Below are positions 39,799 through 43,114 of a DNA stretch of 43,114 nucleotides, in pieces. Made by a program: the position numbers and the translations under genes. Source of the DNA: MGBC102946 sp022793145 (GTDB taxonomy: Bacteria; Bacillota_I; Bacilli_A; RF39; UBA660). The stretch lies in contig CANEDJ010000009.1 in the NCBI GenBank assembly GCA_947426265.1, positions 1 through 43,114 on the forward strand, in the 5' to 3' direction. The stretch's first letter is position 1. The number at the start of each line of letters is the position of its first letter. The notes under the pieces are model-generated. The model was given only the letters and a program-made list of their open reading frames with translations. It was not told where the DNA came from and did not search any database.

Positions 39799-40072
39799 TT
39801 ATATGAATTGGATTTCTTTTATATTGGCTTTGTCATCATAAACATCTAAATCAATATATTTGATAAATTGGTTAATAAAAGAATTGTGAGAACTAATATC
39901 TAAATTATCTCAGTTTTTTCTTAAATCAACGATTATATCTTTTATATCATCAATTGGTATTTCTTGTAAGTTGTTTATAGAATTATTAATTGTTTCTTTT
40001 GTTCTATCAATATTCTTAATCATTTCCTGATAGTCATTACTAGATAATTGTTTATCTATAAATAATTGTTAT
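39799..40072 (-). pseudogene. Decayed C-terminus of a serine site-specific recombinase (right remnant, inverted)
   Basis: Read leftward: QLFIDKQLSSNDYQEMIKNI, DRTKETINNSINNLQEI, DDIKDIIVDLRKN, then TGA (39912-39910), DNLDISSHNSFINQFIKYI, DLDVYDDKANIKEIQFI, TAA. The order of short helix, 'eY...i..id..k..i...i..l', coiled coil and 'fI..fI.yI.l.v' fits the end of large serine recombinases. The TGA sits where the left remnant has Trp (SNIWNQID), so it is probably a mutated TGG. Further upstream sequence is frameshifted. Confidence 0.5.
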
Positions 40073-40140
40073 AATCTCTTTCTTTAGCTGATAATGATGC
40101 AAAAGTAATGGATTATAATGAGAGTGTCAAAGAAAAAGTG

Positions 40141-40166
40141 AAAAGCTATAAATAGCTTTTTATTTT
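40141..40166 (+). terminator. Terminator-like hairpin upstream of lepA
   Basis: AAAAGCTAT (40141-40149) pairs with ATAGCTTTT (40152-40160), followed by TATTTTA. No intact gene feeds it from the left now, so it may be the terminator of a lost gene. Confidence 0.6.
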
Positions 40167-40192
40167 ACTTTGAAAAAGAATTCCTGTATAAT
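40164..40192 (+). promoter_or_regulatory. Promoter of lepA
   Basis: TTTACT (40164-40169), 17-bp spacer, TATAAT (40187-40192); the GGTGAG ribosome binding site precedes ATG 40211. Confidence 0.6.
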
Positions 40193-40210
40193 AAAAAGCG
40201 GTGAGAAAGC

Positions 40211-42010
40211 ATGAAGCAAGAAAACATTAGAAACTTTTCTATTATTGCTCATATAGACCATGGAAAGAGTACTTTAGCAGACAGAATTTTGGAAGTAACT
40301 GGTGCAATAACAGAAAGAGAAAAACAGGACCAACTGTTAGATAGTATGGATATTGAAAGAGAACGTGGTATTACAATTAAATTGAATACGGTTCAGTTAA
40401 ATTATCATTATAAAAATGAGGATTATGTTCTTCATTTAATTGATACCCCAGGACATGTTGATTTTAGTTATGAGGTTAGTAGAAGTTTAGCAGCTTGTGA
40501 GGGTGCTATTTTGGTTGTGGATGCAGCCCAAGGAATAGAAGCACAGACATTAGCAAATCTTTATCTAGCTTTGGATAATAACTTGACAATTATTCCAGTT
40601 ATCAATAAGATTGACTTGCCAAATGCAGACCCAGAAAAAGTAAAAAAGGAACTCATGGATACTTTGGGGTTCTCTGAAGATGAGTTCATTTTGACAAGTG
40701 CCAAAAATGGGATTGGTATCAAAGAATTGGTAGAAGCAATTATTGAAAGGGTTCCATCTCCAGTTGGAAAAAAAGAAGAACCTTTACAAGCCTTAATTTT
40801 TGATAGTTATTATGATTCTTATCGAGGAATTGTTGCTTTGGCTCGTATTGTAAATGGGACTTTAAAAGCTGGAGAAAAAATTAGGATGATGGCAACAAAT
40901 GCTAGTTATGATGTTGTAGAATTAGGAATTCATAATCCGAAAGAAGTAAAAAAGAAAGAATTAGCAACTGGAGAAGTTGGATATATCTGTGCAAGCATTA
41001 AGAATATTGAAGATGTAAAGGTAGGAGATACAATTACATTAGATGAAAATCCTGCAGATAATAGCTTACCAGGTTATAAGCCAATGAAACCAATGGTATT
41101 TTGTGGGTTATATCCAATTGAATCTAGCAAGTTTCCGGAACTTAGAGAAGCTTTAGAAAAATTAAAATTGAATGATGCTTCTTTAGAATTTGAGCCTGAA
41201 ACTTCAAAAGCTTTGGGATTTGGATTTCGTTGTGGTTTTCTTGGGTTATTACATATGGAAATTATAGAAGAACGAATTGAAAGAGAATTTCGCATTGATT
41301 TAATAGCAACCAGCCCTTCTGTTATTTATGATGTTTTGTTAACTGATAAGACAACTCTTATGATTGATAGTCCTGTTAAAATGCCAGAAAGAGCAAGAAT
41401 TGCAGATATTAAAGAGCCTTATATTCGAACAAATATTTTTGTGCCAAGCAATTATATTGGGGCAATTATGGAACTCTGTCAAGATAAACGTGGTACTTAT
41501 ATAGGAATGGAATATTTAGACCCAACAAGAGTGAATATTCATTATGAAATTCCACTATCTGAAATAGTCTATGATTTTTTTGATAAATTAAAATCATCAA
41601 CCAAAGGATATGCTTCCTTTGACTATGAATTAATTGGTTATCAAAGTAGCGATTTGGTAAAAATGGATATTTTATTAAATGGGGAAGTTGTAGATGCTTT
41701 AAGTGTGATTGTTCACAAAGACTTTGCGTATAAACGTGGAAAAGCAGTTGTAGAAACATTGCGTAAATTAATTCCAAGACAACAATTTGAAGTACCTATT
41801 CAGGCAAGTATTGGAAATAAAGTAATTGCAAGGGCAGATATTAAAGCAGTACGTAAAGATGTGCTTGCCAAATGTTATGGTGGAGATGTCAGTAGAAAAA
41901 GAAAACTTTTAGAAAAACAAAAAGAAGGAAAGAAGAGAATGAAGATGGTGGGAAGTGTAGAGATTCCACAAGAAGCGTTCTTGTCAGTACTTAGTATGGG
42001 GGAGGAATAA
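40211..42010 (+). CDS. lepA: Elongation factor 4 (LepA)
   Basis: 599 residues, full length. Translational GTPase that acts in initiation or back-translocation on the ribosome. G1 AHIDHGKST (13-21), G2 RERGITIK, G3 DTPGHVDF, G4 NKID and G5 SAKNG are intact. Domains II, III and V-like follow, and the LepA-specific C-terminal domain ends with GGDVSRKRKLLEKQKEGKKRMKMVGSVEIPQEAFLSVL, of which the 'KRMK..G.V.iPqeaFl' block is diagnostic. It sits next to the accessory insertion, which has not disrupted it. Confidence 0.98.
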   Translation: MKQENIRNFSIIAHIDHGKSTLADRILEVTGAITEREKQDQLLDSMDIERERGITIKLNTVQLNYHYKNEDYVLHLIDTPGHVDFSYEVSRSLAACEGAILVVDAAQGIEAQTLANLYLALDNNLTIIPVINKIDLPNADPEKVKKELMDTLGFSEDEFILTSAKNGIGIKELVEAIIERVPSPVGKKEEPLQALIFDSYYDSYRGIVALARIVNGTLKAGEKIRMMATNASYDVVELGIHNPKEVKKKELATGEVGYICASIKNIEDVKVGDTITLDENPADNSLPGYKPMKPMVFCGLYPIESSKFPELREALEKLKLNDASLEFEPETSKALGFGFRCGFLGLLHMEIIEERIEREFRIDLIATSPSVIYDVLLTDKTTLMIDSPVKMPERARIADIKEPYIRTNIFVPSNYIGAIMELCQDKRGTYIGMEYLDPTRVNIHYEIPLSEIVYDFFDKLKSSTKGYASFDYELIGYQSSDLVKMDILLNGEVVDALSVIVHKDFAYKRGKAVVETLRKLIPRQQFEVPIQASIGNKVIARADIKAVRKDVLAKCYGGDVSRKRKLLEKQKEGKKRMKMVGSVEIPQEAFLSVLSMGEE

Positions 42011-42034
42011 TCAATTTGAATTATTCCTTTTTTT
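42003..42034 (+). terminator. Terminator of lepA with embedded stop codon
   Basis: AGGAATAAT (42003-42011) pairs with ATTATTCCT (42020-42028), then a T-run. The lepA stop TAA (42008-42010) is in the stem. Confidence 0.85.
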
Positions 42035-42070
42035 ATGTTAGAATATAGCCGAAAAAAGGGGGAATCTGTA

Positions 42071-43114
42071 ATGGGAAAGAAAATGACATTGGAAAAAGTG
42101 CCTAAAGGGATAGAAGGAACAACGATTGAATTAGAATTTGTAGGGAATTTAGATATAGCAATAGAAAAAATGAAGTGGAATGCTTTTTGTGAATTAGATA
42201 ATAGTCAAATATCTCAATTAAAATGTTGTTTATTATTTTTATGTGGGATGCCATTTTCCAAGATTTCTGAAAAACTTGGTTTATCAAAGGGAACTATCTC
42301 AAGATACTTAAATGATAATTTATTAGAAGGCTTATTATCTTTTGAGTATCGAATATTATTTCATATGAACAAAAATAGATTGCAACCAGAAAATAAAAAC
42401 TCTAAAATTAAAAGAGCTGTAAAAGCTTTTATAGAGCAAAGAGGGAACTACCAAAAAACTTCTGAAATTACTGGTTTTTCAGATAGGACATTGAGTCGTT
42501 ATTTTTCAGATCCAAAATTACCAGAAATTTTAGAAAGTGAACAATTATATTTAGAATTTTGTCAAGTAAAAGATTCACATACAAGTGAAATTAAGAGAAA
42601 AGCAGCAATAAGTAATATTCAGCAACAGTCTATAAGAAGTCTGATTGCAATGTTAGAGCCTCAGGGAATTATTGAAAAACGTTATTTGTCATTATGTAAG
42701 GCAATGTTAATAGAACAAATAAATGATATACAAGGGCTTATAGCTTACACTGGTATGTCTAAAAAAAATATAGAATCTTATCTGCTAGATGTTTCAAAAA
42801 GTGGGGATTTTTTTCCTGAACCTGTTTTAAACTCCTTTCAGAAAATGGCTTTTCAAATTACAACGGATGAAAATGATGAACTATTGTTAGATGAATATGA
42901 AAGAGCAATTATAGAAACTTATATGTCTGGTAGATATTCTTATGGAGATATGAGTGAAATATTTGACTTGAGAAATGAAAAATTAATTGCAGATATTATT
43001 GGAAATAAATCTAAGAAATTACTTAGTGCAGAAGAATATGTTGCACTTCAAAATCACAAAATAAAATGTACCCTTTGTCAAGAACAAATTTTCAATTTTA
43101 AGAAAAAGGGATTT
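42071..43114 (+). CDS. Multi-helix-turn-helix protein, 3'-truncated by the window end
   Basis: 348 codons from ATG 42071 (site GGGGGAAT) to the window edge with no stop. Four similar units carry helix-turn-helix-like motifs: FSKISEKLGLSKGTISRYL (62-80), YQKTSEITGFSDRTLSRYF (127-145), GLIAYTGMSKKNIESYL (222-238) and YGDMSEIFDLRNEKLIADII (291-310). Unit 2 is preceded by SKIKRAVKAFIEQRG, which recalls SpoIIID-type DNA-binding domains. The end shows CTLCQ, possibly the first half of a zinc knuckle. The last 53 bases are in the inverted repeat. A DNA-binding regulator is likely; name and target unknown. Confidence 0.6.
   Translation, partial: MGKKMTLEKVPKGIEGTTIELEFVGNLDIAIEKMKWNAFCELDNSQISQLKCCLLFLCGMPFSKISEKLGLSKGTISRYLNDNLLEGLLSFEYRILFHMNKNRLQPENKNSKIKRAVKAFIEQRGNYQKTSEITGFSDRTLSRYFSDPKLPEILESEQLYLEFCQVKDSHTSEIKRKAAISNIQQQSIRSLIAMLEPQGIIEKRYLSLCKAMLIEQINDIQGLIAYTGMSKKNIESYLLDVSKSGDFFPEPVLNSFQKMAFQITTDENDELLLDEYERAIIETYMSGRYSYGDMSEIFDLRNEKLIADIIGNKSKKLLSAEEYVALQNHKIKCTLCQEQIFNFKKKGF
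43062..43114. repeat. 53-bp inverted repeat, right copy (IR-R)
   Basis: Exact reverse complement of bases 1-53. Here it is inside the open frame of the multi-HTH protein, coding for its last visible 17 residues, so this is probably the native copy. Confidence 0.95.

Larger units (their letters stand above)
39754..40210. other. Intergenic region between the accessory gene and lepA
   Basis: About 450 bp. It contains the minus-strand promoter region of the 38869 gene, the inverted recombinase relic, a terminator-like hairpin at 40141-40160 and the lepA promoter. No intact coding frame. Confidence 0.6.

Noticed and set aside
37514..40072. Use of TGA as Trp (genetic code 4)
   Set aside because: All intact genes use TGG for Trp and several end in TGA; the internal TGA codons occur only in two decayed frames, one of which also has an internal TAA.
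41074..41777. Minus-strand frames opposite lepA
   Set aside because: They are antisense to conserved LepA sequence and lack start signals and motifs.
1..43114. tRNA or rRNA genes
   Set aside because: No stretch with cloverleaf-like arms, GGTTCGAATC-type T-arm or CCA end, and no rRNA-like sequence, was seen on reading. A covariance search was not possible.

Overview
This 43.1-kb window is strongly A+T-rich, uses the standard genetic code (TGG for Trp, TGA/TAA/TAG as stops) and has Shine-Dalgarno sites of the AGGAGG type with TATAAT -10 boxes. The segment spoIVFA - spoIVFB - rplU - prp (ysxB) - rpmA - (inserts) - obg keeps the order known from Bacillus. Together with LafB/CpoA-type and YfhO-type envelope genes, this points to a low-GC Gram-positive of the Bacilli/Erysipelotrichia-like lineages, probably a gut Firmicute. 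Species is not determinable from the window.

Layout. 1-194: one copy of a 53-bp inverted repeat joined to the tail of an Rpn-type nuclease gene. 283-9107: YfhO membrane protein, Y-family DNA polymerase with a LexA-like box, a degenerate isochorismatase-fold protein, Tex, a small membrane transporter, and a two-gene unit ending in an HExxH protein. 9096-16618: lactate dehydrogenase, thioredoxin-like protein + ABC exporter operon, zinc-ribbon membrane protein, double thioredoxin-like protein, PP-loop ATPase. 16675-20623: small membrane protein, VanZ-RDD fusion, MutY, LafB/CpoA-like glycolipid glycosyltransferase. 20689-24625: ECF sigma factor with a probable anti-sigma, a DUF4358-like lipoprotein and an MBOAT + DHHW/AlgJ-like pair likely to O-acetylate a surface polymer. 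24691-25570: two tandem copies of a putative type I toxin-antitoxin module. 25589-31494: UvsE, then the spoIVF/ribosomal protein/obg cluster, interrupted by a Trp-rich 12-residue micro-ORF, a CPBP-like membrane protein and a small membrane protein. 31514-37376: HD phosphohydrolase, DUF192 protein, orphan Flp-type pilin, three tandem VanY-type carboxypeptidases and a serine D-Ala-D-Ala carboxypeptidase. 37377-40140: an accessory insertion with a Fic protein and an unknown gene, bracketed by two decayed recombinase tails in opposite orientation. 40211-43114: lepA and a multi-HTH protein that runs off the window into the second copy of the 53-bp inverted repeat.

How it fits together. Much of the content concerns the envelope: glycolipid and polymer glycosylation, O-acetylation, peptidoglycan trimming and membrane-tethered thioredoxins. 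DNA repair (dinB, mutY, uvsE) and translation (rplU, rpmA, obg, lepA) make up most of the rest. Transcription units are compact. Convergent genes overlap at their 3' ends, and many stop codons lie inside the hairpin of the terminator itself.

The best candidate for an undescribed system is the duplicated toxin-antitoxin locus at 24.7-25.6 kb. Next come the VanY paralogues with a 3-1-0 series of N-terminal repeats, the Trp-rich micropeptide unit, and the spoIVFB reading frame that appears to need an ATT start.
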